A stretch of 64,000 bases of DNA from contig CM026562.1 of assembly GCA_015143295.1 (NCBI GenBank), positions 43,385,323 through 43,449,322 on the forward strand. Reading direction: 5' to 3'. Within the stretch, counting starts at the first letter, position 1. Each line of letters opens with the position of its first letter. Source of the stretch: Tetracentron sinense (Eukaryota > Streptophyta > Magnoliopsida > Trochodendrales > Trochodendraceae). The position numbers were made by a program, and so were the translations under genes. Positions 34,401 to 49,400 of the stretch are shown piece by piece. Below the pieces are notes generated by a model. The model saw only the letters and a list, made by a program, of their open reading frames with translations, was not told where the DNA came from and searched no databases.

Positions 34401-37400
34401 TTGGGATAGAAAACACATCCTGATCCACCATTTCATTCTATTAAAATGTTTATCTTTTTTTCTTCTTCTTTTTTATAAACACCACTCAGAGGGAGAGGGG
34501 GGTTAGGCAGACTCCTACCAGATTAAAATGTTTATCTAACAATAATAAATAAAGATTAATCAGATCAGTGACATCGTTCCCTCTTCCTCTCCTTTCAATC
34601 TCTTCTCTTCCTCTTGGCTAGTCATCAACAAGTGAGGAACAAAGAGCCACACTCTTTTCAATCTCTTAATCTTGTCCCCAAGCCAATCATCAATGAATAA
34701 AGAGTATTTCCCTTAACAGCGTGAAAAAGCCATCAATTTGTTATCAGATGGGATAGGCACCATCCTATATCAAAATATGAATTCTCTATTTTTAGATTTT
34801 GGGTGAAAAAGAGAAGAAAAATGGCGAGACCTAGAATATTCCCGAGAAGACTGAACTTCCTGCCTTCCCTACTTCAAGCCATACATGAGGCACATGCACA
34901 GGGCGATTGGGACAGCTGGGGAGGCAAGGAATTTCTACGTTATTGCCAATATCAAAAGTTTCCTAAAAGCACTAAAGATTATAAGCATGATGGTGGGGCA
35001 AGGAATGGGCAAACATGTTTTATAATATTATAATTTGAAGATGGATGGCACAGCAATACAAACTTATAGACACCTAAAACAGCATACCTTCGCAGCTTCT
35101 ATAAAATGAAAAGCTGCTTCATTAAAACAGCCAACAGAATGAGCATAGTGCCCTCTAAGCATTTCAATAATGCTCTGACAACCTTGTAAGATTGTTGGAA
35201 AGCGAACAAACCAATTCCTCATCTGCACCAAAGCCTGCAACATATTAAGATCAAATATACCATTTTTAGTTATGAATTATATAAAATAGCTATGATGTTT
35301 TACCGATCTAAAAAGAAAACTATGATCTTTATGCACAAGATGACAGATTTTTTATCCAAATAACAACACAGTTTCAAAAATTGTTGATGGAAATAATTGT
35401 CGAAACATAATCGTTATTAATTAAACACAGTTACAGTTGCATCAGTCAAAAGATGCCGAAACAACTGTCAAGACATGGTTATTTATTTAAAGTATGAAAT
35501 TACTCTCATGGAAACAAATTGAGAATTTATAGCAAGACAAACAATGTGATGTAATGACCTTAGAATCCCAAGCATTGTGGTAGCGGTGTATTAAGCCTAA
35601 CAATATCAATATGTAAAAGCCCTACCCAGATGTATTGTAATGCATCGATCAATACAAGTGTGACATTTTTTATGATCTTAGTATTTTGGTCGTTTCAAGC
35701 ATATAAAAATGGTATGCGTGTATTGTATGGTACTACAAAAATTATTGGATATTATGTGCACCATACAAATGGTGCACATTGTCATTAATCTGACCTATTT
35801 TATTTCTAGGTAGCACACATTTTGTGATATTTATGCCAAAAAGCACATCAATAAGATAAATAAAAAATTCAATCAATAATTCCACGGAACCATTTCTAAT
35901 GATTTCGTTGACCATTTAAAAGAGACAACTTGATCAAAGTGATTTGAGGCACATGCGATCCCTGACATTTCCAACTAATTAGATTTTCCTGATCAATGAG
36001 TGCATCCAACCAGGTGTGTGGCATTGACCATTCCTATAACATCTTTATCCTAAAACCACCAGGCAAATTAAGAATATACTGTACCTGCATAGACCTACAG
36101 ATTTGACAATATTTTTCTTTTCATTCATTAACTAACCAGGTTTGATACTGACTTCCAGATGCTTACAATAAGAGAAATGGCGACACATATAAACAGAAGT
36201 AAGAGAATTTGCATGTGGTTTAATGAAAAGGAATATGAATTAAACCACCAATCAGTGTTTGGCAGAGTATTCCTACCTCTTGTGCTTCTACAAATTCCGA
36301 CCGTGTGAGCTCCACAGCCACTTTGTTTTCCAGGAACTGCATTAAAAGCATCAAATACAGACCTGCCATCCAGATGGCAGAGTGTTGCAAATCCACCTCT
36401 GCAATAGGAAATCTCACGAAAATAGTATTAGTTATTCTGAGAAGGTGAGGCTTTTCCTGAATATAGAAATGTCAGGAGTAGATCAATGTGACTATTAATA
36501 ACAAGATGAGCTCACCTCTCATACCATCAGTTATTCCAAGCTTCGCCAGCTCCCCTGCATGTAAAACAAAATTCAGCTTTCATAGCTGCACATGAGTCAC
36601 TAAAACTGAATTGGTAACTCCTACATTTTCAAAGACAGATTCTTCTTTTAAATTATCAACTAGGATGCACAAGCCAAAATTCCTACGACATCTCCTATGC
36701 CAAATCTTGACTCAGTTGAACGAAGTTAATACCCAAGTGATCTCTATATTCTATGAGACATATTTGCTTTACAATTGTCCAGAAAATTGCAATAAGTCAG
36801 ACATTTGAATCATCCAATCGGTCATTTTTTGCCTAGGCAATATCCTAAATGGGGGTCATCAAATGAAGGGTCCACCTTCTTGGGTGTGCTCTCCATTTGT
36901 TGACCATCCTTGAGGTATAGCCAAGGACTAAAATAACGGTTTCTGCATGCATAACAGACCCTCAGAAACCGTTACATAACGGTTGTCCAGAAAGAAATGG
37001 TATTTTATAGTTGTTTTTACCATGGTTCAAAAACCCGAAAATTCGACTCGACTCGAAAGTTAACCGGGTTGAGTAACTCGGAAAGCTCGAAAAAAACTCG
37101 ACTCGGTTTAACTCGGAATATATATGTCATAACTTGAAAAAACTGGGTTAAAACAACTCAAAGTACACTAATTTTACAGCCTCAAACCTAAAAAGTAGGA
37201 TTAATAGAACACATAGAAGGTTGTTTTTGTGGACCCAAAACATATGATGCAAAAACAATGTGACATTCGAGTTTGGGTTTTAAAAAATGATAAAAATACC
37301 CTTTTGTGACTCGACCTAGTCTGGCGGGTCGAAAAACTCAGCTTGACTCGTCCGAGTCACTCGAGTAACTCGGCAAATAGTGTCTTCTTCGAGTTTTGAG

Positions 37401-40400
37401 GTGACTCGACTCGAAATTCAGTCGAGTCGAGTAACTCGGCCGAGTTACTCGGGTGACTCGACGAGTTTTCGAACTATGGTTTTTACTATAAACACACCAC
37501 TTATGGTTGTTTATAATAAAAATTACATATATATTTTTTAAAAGGTTGTATTTTTTAATCGGTAAAAAAAAAGTCCTATCAAATGCCGTTTCTAATAAAA
37601 ACGACCATTTATAGGTCCTTTTTTTGTATAAACAAATTTTGTATACTAAAAATACATTTTTTTATTACAGACTATTCATGGTCTTGGTAAAAACGACACT
37701 GTTCATTTTTATAATCGACAACAGCCGTTTTTACTAAAAAACAAACTTTTTTCCCGTTAACGCTATTTCTATGTTTCGGTCAACATATTGATTCAGCCCT
37801 TACTGAAACCGTTATGTTATGGCCGTTATGTAACAGTTTCAGCAATTTTTATGACCATGGGTCTAGCCCAATGTGTACCCTGGATATGAACATTCTCAAA
37901 TCATCCACTTGATGAATTTTAAAAAAAAGAAGATAACCCTTTTACCTTGAATAGAGATGAGAAAGAAAGAAAAGGGAGAAAAAAATGGAAAAGGAAAATG
38001 AAGAATCTTTCTTGCATGACTGTGTGTCTACGGTAATACATGAGCACAAGTCTTCGCATGAATTGGACAACTGGGTTCGACTGTTTAATTCCTCTTGATC
38101 AAAGAAAGCAAAAACAAAAATTCACTTATAGGAATGTATTAGATAGTTGACAAAACATGCATCCTGAATGATGTAAGCAATAACAAAAATTCACTTATAG
38201 GAATGCGATAGATAGACGACAAAACATGCATCCTGAATGATGTAAGCAACCAACCTTGGATCGCATGCAGTCCAGATTGAATTCGCTTTCCACATTCCTT
38301 AAATATCCCTTTTGGACGCCCAAATATGACAACCATAAGATCGATCAGAGCATAGACAGCACTTCTTGGTAGCCACTCCCCATCTATTGGAGGAGGTGCA
38401 AGCTCTAGCTTGTCTTCCCATGCCTGTCTTGCATTTCCAAAGTATGATGGTTCCAGAGAATCCTTACCAGATGAACTCGATCTAGTAACACTTCTCAGCT
38501 GCTCTTGAAGCTGAGTTTGTCTTTCAGACAGTGATGACCTTTCTCTGTTGTGTAGGTCAGACCGGGAGAGACTCTGACTGATGGCATTGAGCTCTGTGGT
38601 TAACTCTTGGATATGCCGCACTTGCTGCAAGTCAGACTTCATGGCAGCATCCAATTTCTCAACATGTTGAGCAGCATTCTTGTAGTCACATATCCGGAGC
38701 CGATAGAATGTGTAGAGAAGCTCACTGTAAAAGAATAAACCAAGGCACTGTTGTCTCTGGTTCGGTGTGGGGAGGAGGCAGACACATTGACAGGAATGAG
38801 GAAACATGAATCAGTATTGAATAGTAGATCATAGTAACAAGCAGTATAAACATCAAAAGTTAACCAAAACACATGAAACAAGCAATTGTTAGGAACAAAA
38901 AATCCTAACGCAGCAACTTATTTCCATAATCAGGAAGGGAAACATTAAGTAATTTTATCAGAACACAGAACCAAAGTCACAATGAGAGATTGATGTCACC
39001 ATCTGAAGTTCCCAATTATAACTAGTTTCACGACCACTTTGAAATGAATCCCAGTTTGGTGATAGACTCGTGTATATGTCAGATATAAAGGTTTCATGCC
39101 CATGACGCTATCTGTTCCCTCCTATGCATCAATTTAGACCACTTAATCAGAGGCCAATAGCCTAAAATGCTGCCCATTGGCTATTTTAAATTTCCATTCA
39201 AGACAATAGAAAAATAAAATCTTTAAATCAATAAAAGAAAAGTGGATCAACTGTCGGACTGATAATAAAAAATTTGGGTAAGTTAGAAATATTAAGATTG
39301 TTTGATTGTATGTCCTTTGTGCTTATCAACCATCCAAAGCATGACCAACCATGGTAGTTGTTTGCACTCCGCAATACAACTCGAGGGCACAGCCATAGGA
39401 TAGGGGTTGGCAGGGGCAGAGCCAGGATTCTATTGCGGGGGGGGGCTAATAATGAGGGTTCGGGGGCGCATCCCCTGAATTATTTTGTTTTTGAGAGCCC
39501 AATACATGGGCCATCGCATTTGTATGTGTCCGTTTGTAAGAATATGCATTTTTCTCGGATGTTTAGGGAGGGACTTGAGTCGCCCATCACCCCGGCTCCG
39601 CCCCTCTCCCAGGCTACACCCTAACCTATAGGTTTTTTCTTTTCAAAATTTCTATGGCTTCGTCCCTGGGGGTTGGATTTTCAATCCAAACACAACCAGC
39701 ATTGAGTGTTGAAAACCCCAAAGAAATCGCACCACCCAATTTACTGAAATCAGCCCTATTTTCAGATTTTTCAAGAAAAATCTAAAAACACGTTTATAAG
39801 TGCCACAATATTCCACAAAACTCACCATAATTTGCTCGAGATCATCAGTCCTTGGTGTACGGATGCTGACGTTAGCAGGTCCCCATGATGACGTCAGCAA
39901 ATTGCAGGAAGAAAAAAAATGGTCGTAGATGAACTCTTGCCCTCTAGGGTTTTATAGATTGCTTTGATACCAGGTAGGAAATCAACCTTAGGAGAGGGAA
40001 GGAGAAGGTGGGAGAACGTGATTAGAGAGTAATCCTCCCTAATCTCTTCATCTTTATATTATAATAACCCTAATAGGTCAATTACAAGTATACCCTTAAT
40101 GAAAGATCCGGTGTATTACACCTATATAACCAATCATATCTCAAACACTTCCCCTCAAGCTGAGCATAGATAATCAACATGTCTAGCTTGTTAAGAACGC
40201 CTTCTAAGCTAGCATTAGTAACCCCCTTGATGAGTACATCAGCTAGTTTGTTTCTCTTTGTAACAAATAACAAGCAAAGATTTCCTAAAGCAATTTGTTC
40301 TCTGATAAAGTGTCCGTCAATTTCAATATGTAGTATGATTATGTTGAATGGGGTTCTGGACAATATTGATGGTTGCCTTGTTATCACAAAACAACTCCAG

Positions 40401-43400
40401 ACGAACATCCACCTCTATCCCCAAATCTTGTAGTAAAAGCTTCCGCCATAATAATTCTCTTACCCCATGAGCTACTGCCCTATATTCGGCTTCAGCAATT
40501 GACTTAGTCACTACACTCTGTTTCTTGCTTCTCCAAGTGATGAGTTTACCACCAAGGAAAATAGAATACCCTGTGGTAGACCTATCATCTATATTTCCAG
40601 CCCAATCAGGATCAGTGTAGGCTTCTAGTTGTACTTGTAGATGACCATGGTTAGCAAATAGAAGGTGGAGTAGCCTTCAAACACCTCAAAATTCTTTCTA
40701 CTGCCTCATAATGAGCAATCCAAGGTTCATACATGAATTGACTGACTACACTGACTGCATATGCGATGTCAGGTCAAGTGAAAGAAAAATAAATAAGACG
40801 ACCAACCAGTCTTTAGTACACTTTATCTTCTTGTAATAGGCCTTCACTGGAGCTCAACTTATGATTCTGTTCACTAGGAGTGTCTGTTGGCCGAGAACCC
40901 AATTTCTTAATATCCTTGAGTAAGTCTAAGGTATACTTCCGCTACGATATGAAGATGCCCTTCTTTGATGGGGCTATCTTAATACCCAGAAAGTACTTCA
41001 AACTGCCCAAATCCTTTCCGTTGCTAGAAATTTTTTCAAGTGTTGGATCTCTGAGGAGTTATTTCCAATCACCACAATATCGTCAACGTAGACAATCAAT
41101 GTTGTAATTAACTGTCATTTTCTCCTGACAAAGAGAGTGATCAATATGGCTCTGTGAGTAACTCATCCTCTTCATGGCTTGACTGAACCTTTCAAATCAA
41201 GCCCAGGGAGACTATTTAAGTCCATAGATAGATTTCTTCAGCCTGCAAACCCTTCCTTCACTATTAGAAAGTTTGAATCCTAGAGGAGGAGACATATACA
41301 CTTCTTTTCGTAGATTTCCATGGAGGAACGCATTTTTTACATCTAACTGGTGTAGGGGGCACAAGTAGTTTGTAGTTAAAGACAAGATAACTCGTATGCT
41401 GTTCCTTTTAGAAACTAGTGCAAATGTCTCCTTATAGTCTATCTTGTATGTCTGAGTATACCCCTTAGCTACCAGTCTTGCCTTATACCTCTCAATAGAT
41501 CCGTTTAGCTTATGTTTCACGGTGAACACCCATTTGCAACCTATTGTTCTTTTTCCCTTAGGTAACTCAACCATTTCCCATATACTATTCTTGACTAGAG
41601 CTCTCATTTCTTCCATTATAGCATCGCGCCACTTAGGATCAGAGAAAGCCTCCTGTAACCTGGAAGGTAAAGACATAGAAGAAACAAAGGACAAAAAAGC
41701 CGAATTGGAGGGTGATAGAGATGCATACGAGATAAAATTAGAGATAGGATGAATCATACATTGGCGCTTCCCTTTGCGTAGGGCAATGGGAGCGATATCA
41801 TTATCAATCTTAGGAACAGAAACAGGAATTATAGAGGACAATGGAGCAATGTTACCTAGATTGGAGGAGTCAAAGTTGGGAGATGATTGTAATACAGTGG
41901 TCCCCTCCTTTTCACGTCTGGTATAAATATGTAGGTCCTTCTTAGCAATAGTGTCAATAGGAGCACCAAAATGGAAAATATCGGGGATCATCACTAGAAG
42001 TGGAACTGAAGACAGAGTCTTCAACAATTCACTACGCTCCCCTGAAAAGAGGTAGAGGAACGAAGAAAAAATGAGATACTCTAAAATATGTGACGTCCAT
42101 GGTAACGAATCATTTCATCAACACAAGATCAAAACACCGGTATCCCTTTTGTGCAGAGGAATACCCCAAGAGGACTCCACGAATGGATTTTGGGTCCAAT
42201 TTGGTTCAATGAGGACCCAAAATATAAATGAAGCAGATACAAGGGGGAATAGAAAACAGAGATTGGTTTGGACAAAGTAATTGATAAGGGGACTTCAATT
42301 GCAGAACCCGAGATGGCATGCGATTATTCAAATATGCAGATGTGTGCACTGATTCAACCCAAAACTTCTTCGGAATATTCATTCCCGACAGTAAGCTTCT
42401 AGCCACTTCCAAAAGATGACGGTTCTTACTCTCGGCCACCCTGTTTTGTTGGGGGTACAAGGGCAGGTGCTTTGATGGATCATACGTGCTCTGTCAAATA
42501 TTGTCTTAAATCAACCTCAAGGTATTCCTTCGCGTTATCAAAGCAAAAAATTTTAATCTGCTTCTCAAATTGAGTCAAAACCATCTTGTGAAACTTCTTT
42601 ATGAGGTCTGAGACTTTAACAAAAGATTTCATCAAGTAAATCCAAGTATGACGTGAAAATTCATCCACAAAAGAAATAAAAATATTAATAACCATGCACG
42701 GACAAAGTAAAGGCAGGGCCCCAAACATCAGAATGAATCAGTTGAAAAGAAGACATTTTTATTCATACTTGGAGAGAAAGTAGATCTACAATGTTTGGAG
42801 AGTTCAATACACTTCACACTGTTGACTTATGACCAGGAACAAATTTAAATAGGTCCGGAAAGATCAACTTTAAGGATTTAAAAGAAAAATGACCTAGATG
42901 ACTGTGTCAGAATCTTAGTTGGGCATCATTATTGCTACTATTAGGAATACTATTAATTTGTAATGCTGAAGGAGAGTCAGCAACATCAAGGAGGTAGAGG
43001 TCATCTATTTCACGATCATTCTCAATCGTTTTCCTCATCACCAAGTCCTGAAACACACAATGAGTGGGAAAAAATGTCACACAACAGTTAAGACTTTTGG
43101 TCAAACTGCTAATTGATAATAAATTTGTGGATAAATTGGGAACATGAAGAACATATGAAAGATATAGGACATCCGTAAGTTTAACATCACCCATTCCAGA
43201 GATTGAGGGAAGAGATCCATCAGTAACCCTAACTTTATCTCTTCCAGAGAAGAGACTAGATGAAGAAAACATAGTAGAAAGACTAGTTATATGATCTGAC
43301 GCACCTGAATCAATGATCCAGGTCGGGCTGGACTGGGAATGAGAAACGAAATTAGCACATGCATGAGTACCTGACTGAGCAAAGGAAGTGGAGGCAGAAG

Positions 43401-46400
43401 AACCTTCCATCTGACTCAAAAGGCGTCAGAGACGATCAATATTTGCATTAGAGAAGCTCTCAGAGGAAGATGGTCTGGTGAGAGACGCTGATGCGATTGA
43501 GGTACCCAAGTGAGGCGGCATGAAGGTTGCAGCAAAGTTGCTTCTAGGAGCGCCCATTTGTTATCCGAGACAAGAAAACTTGGTGAGCCGGCCAATGAGA
43601 TCCTAGCAAGTTTCTCGAGAGTGTCTAATCTTCCCACAATGCTCACACTCCAACTTATCTTTGTCATCAAGAGACCTATTCTTCTGAGGGGGTATTTCCC
43701 ACCTCATGGAGCACTAGAAAATGTGGCAAGGGTGAGATGATCGCTAGTCGGAGTAGGTACTATCGCCTTTTTTCTGCAATCCTCACTTTAGACTAAGGAA
43801 TAAACTTGGTCCAAGGAAGAAAGCTCATCATTCCCTAAATCTGAACCTGGGTGAGTCGAAGTAGGTATTATCGCCTTTTTTCTGCAATCTTCACCTTAGA
43901 CTATGGAATAAACTTGGTCCAAGGAAGAAAACTCATCCTTCCCTGAATCTAAACCCGGGTGATTTAGGTGACTTCAAATTCCGAATTCAAACCCGCCAAG
44001 AAGTTAAAAAAAATTATTTTGTTCCACCTTCTAATGTGTCGATCTCCATCTTTATCAGTATCTCACTGAATGACCTGAAAATGGTCTAACTCTTCCCAAA
44101 GACCTTGAAGAGTGGAGTAGTTGGTGGATAGACTCATCTCCCACTGACGAAAAGTAACTATCTCTTGCCTCAACTGATACACCCTAGCAATGTTTAGACG
44201 TTGGGATTAGGTTCGAGTTGTCTAATCCCAGATCTCTTTCGTTGTCCGAAAAAACAAGAAACCTCTACTAACCAATGGTTGCATGGAATTCAACAGCAAT
44301 GACATAACCATAAGGTTCTCTTGCTCCCACTTGTCATATTTCTCGACCTCTGTAGCCGATTCTTTCACTCAACCGGTCAAATACCGTAACTTCCATTTTC
44401 TGCCGATATACATCTTAAGCGGACTTAGACCACTCAAGGAAGTTGGTGTCATTCAACTTAATGGTTGTGATTAGTGCACCAGGAATATCACCATAGCTAC
44501 TGGCAACGGGCATAGTGATCTTACTGCTTGGAACCTTTGATGTAGCATCAAATACACCGTCAGACTACCCATCAGTGGTCATGCTTGATGCCTCTGTATC
44601 CCAATCAAAGTAATATTGAAAGAAAAAAACCTTATTTTGCACAAAACAGTCCCAATTATAGAGTATAGAGCCATCAAATAACCAAAAAAGAGCCACTGAA
44701 CCCCTCAAAATCCAAGGAGAAAAATTTCATTCCATTAGAAATAATAAATCAGTACTCCATCATGGCAACCGGCCATTATTTTTCCCAAAAAAAAAAAATT
44801 GAATGGATTTTAAAATCAAAAAATATTATGGAGCCACAAGAAAAACTCCTCCACATGAAATCGTGGGGGTTTAGATGTTCATAGAATCACCAAAAATGCT
44901 CCAAATCACTCGAGAGCACAGCCATAGGATAGGAGTTGGATTTTCGATCCAAACGCAACCAGCATTGAGTATTGAAAAGCCTCAAAGAAATCGCACCACC
45001 AATTTACTGAAATTAGTCCTATTTTCAGATTTTCCAAGAAAAATCTAAAAAACACATTTACAAGTGCCAAAATATTCCACAAAGCTCACCATAATTTGCC
45101 CCATATCTCAATCTATCATCTGGTAGAAGAATCCATCAGTCCTTGGTGTATGGATGCTGACGTCAGCAGGTCCCCATGATGACGTCGAAGAAGATGTCAC
45201 CAGGTCACCATGAAGAAGAGAGTAATCATCTTTAATCTTTTCATCTTTATATTATAATAACCCTAATAAGTTAATTACAAGTATACCCTTAATAAAAGAT
45301 CCAGTGTATCACACCTACATAACCAATCATATCTCAACAGATTTGAAATTTACTAATTTGTCTTCCAAAAGTTGACAATGACTTACTTTGAATTATGCAT
45401 ACATACAATATTTATTCTTGGACTTTTCCTCTAATTAGATTAATTTAATTCCATGTTTCGCCACGATTCAACAGTGTGTGAGTCCAATGTTCAGTGGAAT
45501 TTGATTTACTAAATAATACCTTGACATCACTCATCAGGTGCATATTCGATGGGAGGAGCTGATGCTCATTGCCGATGAAGGTTTTTTTTTTCTTCGTTTG
45601 ATGTTTATATTAGTTTTGATTGGAGAATATTGCATCAGCAGCAAGAATGTTGGGAAGAAGGATAACATTTTTCTATTCGGTTTCATCTAAAAATGGACCC
45701 TAACGTGTGTTAGTTGTGTAGTTGCTATATATTGTGAACAATACTAAGTATAAAACTTATAATCAAGCAGTATGATTCAGACAAAACATTGTTTATACTT
45801 CATACACTATAGTTTACACTGATTATTTGAAAACCTTTACACTTGACTAACCCATTCAATTTGGGTCAAGTTGAAAGGATGACAAGTTTCATTTAACAAT
45901 TCCTCATTGAAGATGGTTCCTCCCTCGTAATTTTTTTTTTTTTAATATTACTATTATATTGATTTTAAGTGTTATTACTGTTTTGGCTTCACTCATATCG
46001 AAGTACTTTTCACATTAAAAAATCAAGTATACATGCGGCATCACTAAGAGAGCCAGTTGGTTCGTTCCACTCGGTATCGTCCTTGGAGGAAGGGGTCCCT
46101 TGCCGCGATGAAGTCACTCGGTGTTCGGAGTCGGAGAACTCCCTGGAGGGATCTAGTGATGAGGAAGGTCTTTGGAGGATGCAAGGTGCTGAGTCGGAAG
46201 TGGAGGTAGAGAGTTTCGATGAAGAGGTTTTGGGGGCAGCCGGTGTGACTGCTAAGGAGGCCGAGGAAGGTGGTTTATCGAGGAGGGAGGTCCTGATAAA
46301 CGTGGCTAAATCAGTGGAGGTGAGTAAGGTTTTGGGATTACGGTTTTCAGGAGGCGAGAGATTTCTTCACAAACCTTGAAGTTATGGAGGAGAGAGGGCA

Positions 46401-49400
46401 GGGAAGCTCAGGCGGCAGGGGGCGGAGGGCTGATGGCAGTTAGAGAAGGAGGAGGGCAATGTTCGGGATTATGGTTTTATGAAGATTTTTTCGTGGAATG
46501 TTAGGGGTTTGGGGAGGGGGGAGAGGAGGTTGGATGTGAGGGGTTTATTGCGGAAACTTAAGCCAGATCTAGTTGCCATTCAGGAAACCCAATTGGAGGT
46601 GTTGAACGCCGCGGTTATTTCAGAGTTGTGGGATTACAGGCAAGTGGACTGGGTAGCTATAGATTCGGTGGGGGCCTCCGGGGGGCAGTTGGTGATGTGG
46701 GATCTCTTAGTATACGAGAAGATTGAGGTGGTCTTGGGGGAATTCTCGATTTCCATTCGTTTCAGGGGGGTGGAGGATGATTTTGAGTGGATTTTCACTT
46801 CGGTGTATGGTCCAAATCTGCGAATCTTAAGGTCAAATTTTTGGGCAGAATTAGAAGGGATTTCGGCAAGATGGCAGCTTCCTTGGTGTGTGATGGGGGA
46901 TTTCAATGTGATTCGATTCCCTGGGGAAAAGAAGGGAGGGATTTCCAGGAGAATTTCGAGTAGTATGAGAGATTTCTCAGCTTTCATCAATGGGCAGGAG
47001 TTATTGGACCCTCCGTTGAAAGGCGCTAAGTTCACGTGGACTGACAGAAGGAGGCCACCGATAATGTGCCGGTTAGATAGGGCCCTTTATTCAGTGGGGT
47101 GGGGGGAGAGGTTTCCTAATATGTTTCAGGAAGCGCTTGCGTATGCGGGTTCGGATCATAGACCGCTCCTTTTGGGGGAGAGCTTGGTTCAGGGGAAGAA
47201 GAGACCTTTTAAATTTGAAAACATGTGGCTTAAAGCGAATGGCTTCAAGGAGCGGGTGAAGGAATGGTGGGATGAGATGGTGTTTGAGGGGCATGCGGGG
47301 TATGTGTTCATGAAAAAGCTAAAGGCGCTAAAGGGTAAAATTAAAGAATGGAATTCCAAGTGCTTTGGCAGGGTGGATCAAAGGTTGAAAGAGTTAAGGT
47401 TGCGTCTTAGTGCATTAGAAAGAAAGGAGGAAGGTGAGGGTCTGGGAAGGGAGGAAGAGGTGGAGCGGCGGGAGTTAACAGGGCACATTATTTCTTTGAG
47501 AAGGCTTGAGGAGATCTCCTGGAAACAAAAGGCTAGAGTGCAGTGGTTACAGGCCGGGGATAGAAATACAAAATTTTTTCACGCGTGTGCCAAGGCCAGA
47601 AATCAGGTGAATTCTATTCTCAATCTGAAGGTGGGCAACGAGGTCATCGAGGGAGATGAGGAGATTGGCAGGGCGGTGACAAGCTATTTTCAGGATCGGC
47701 ATCTGCCGGTTAGTGGGGAGCGGCCTAAGATTCAGGATTTGAGAGTTGGGCAAGTTTCTAGGGAGGAGGTGGATGAGTTGGAGAGGCAGTTTGAGGAAGA
47801 GGAGGTGTTCAGGGCTATAAAGAAGATGGGTCAGGATAAAGCGCCCGGGCCAGATGGTTTCACTATGGGTTTTTTCAAGGGATGTTGGGACGTTGTGAAA
47901 GCAGATTTGATGAGGGTGTTTGTTGAATTCTATGAGCGGGGTAGATGGAATAAGGAGGTAGGAGCGACGTTCATCTCCCTAGTCCCAAAGACTCATGGAG
48001 CGGAAGAGATAAAAGATTTCAGGCCGATCAGTTTGGTGACTAGCTTGTATAAAATAGTGGCCAAGGTTCTTGCGGAGAGAGTGAAGAGGGTGGTGGGGGC
48101 GTATCAAGGGGCCTTTGTTAAGGGGCGGCAGATGGTTGATGGAGTCTTGATTGCTAGTGAGTGCATTGACTCACGGAGTCGAGAAGGGTTAGGAGGTCTC
48201 GTTTGCCAAGTAGACATGGAAAAGGCTTATGATCACGTAGATTGGGGGTTTTTGGAAGAGATGCTCAGATCGATGGGGTTTGGGGAGAGATGGATTCGGT
48301 GGATGAAGGGAAGTGTCTCGTCACCATTTTTTTCGATCCTAGTGAATGGGTGCCCGCATGGTTTTTTTCCGAGTTCTAGGGGGTTGCGTCAGGGTTGCCC
48401 TTTATCTCCTTTTCTCTTCATCATGGTGGCAGAAGCCTTTAGCAAGCTTCTCTCAAAGGCCGAAGGGTTGGGGATGATTAAGGGGTTTCAGGTGGGGGCG
48501 GAGGGGCCGGTTATATCACATCTCCAGTATGCAGATGATACCATTCTTTTTCTGGAAGCGGATAGTGATCAGGTGGCTAATATGCGTGGAGTGCTCAGAT
48601 GCTTTGAAGCGTTATCGGGCTTAAAGATAAATATTGCTAAGAGCAAGCTGGCGGGGGTGGGGGAGGTGGAGGAGGATTTTCTGGAAAGAAGTGCTAGAAG
48701 TTTGGGATGCAGGTTAGTCTCCTTGCCTCTCAAGTATCTTGGTATGCCGCTAGGAGCGAATCCGCGGTCGGCGGCTATTTGGGATCCGGTTGTGGAAAGA
48801 GTGGAGTTAAGGTTAGCGGGCTGGAAGAAAAGATTTCTTTCATTAGGGGGGCGGATGACGTTGATCAAAAGTGTGTTGGCAAGTCTTCCCATTTTTTACA
48901 TGTCATTATTCAAGATGCCGCGGGTGGTGGTCAGGAGGTTGGAAAAGCTTCAGAGGGACTTTTTGTGGGGGGGCAAGGGGGATCATAGGAAATTGCACCT
49001 TGTAAAGTGGGACTGGGTTGCGAGACCCCAAGAATTTGGAGGATTGGGTTTCAGAAGATTGAAGTGTATGAATAATGCTTTATTGGGTAAGTGGATTTGG
49101 CGTTTTAATACGGAAAAGGCAGCATTGTGGAGGAGGATCATTAAAGATAAATTTGGGGTTTGTCGGGGGGATTGGGATCCGAAGCCGGTGAGGAGGTCGG
49201 TGGGGGTGGGAGTTTGGAAAGGAGTAATGATGACGCAGGAGTTTCTGAAATTTAAGGTTGGCAAGGGGAGCACGGTGCGGTTTTGGGAAGACGACTGGTT
49301 GGGGGATGGAATGTTATGTCGGAAATTTCCAAATCTTTACAGATTGGTGTTGAGGAGAGAGGTGGCGGTGCAGGATTGCTATGAGGTGCAGGATGGAGAG

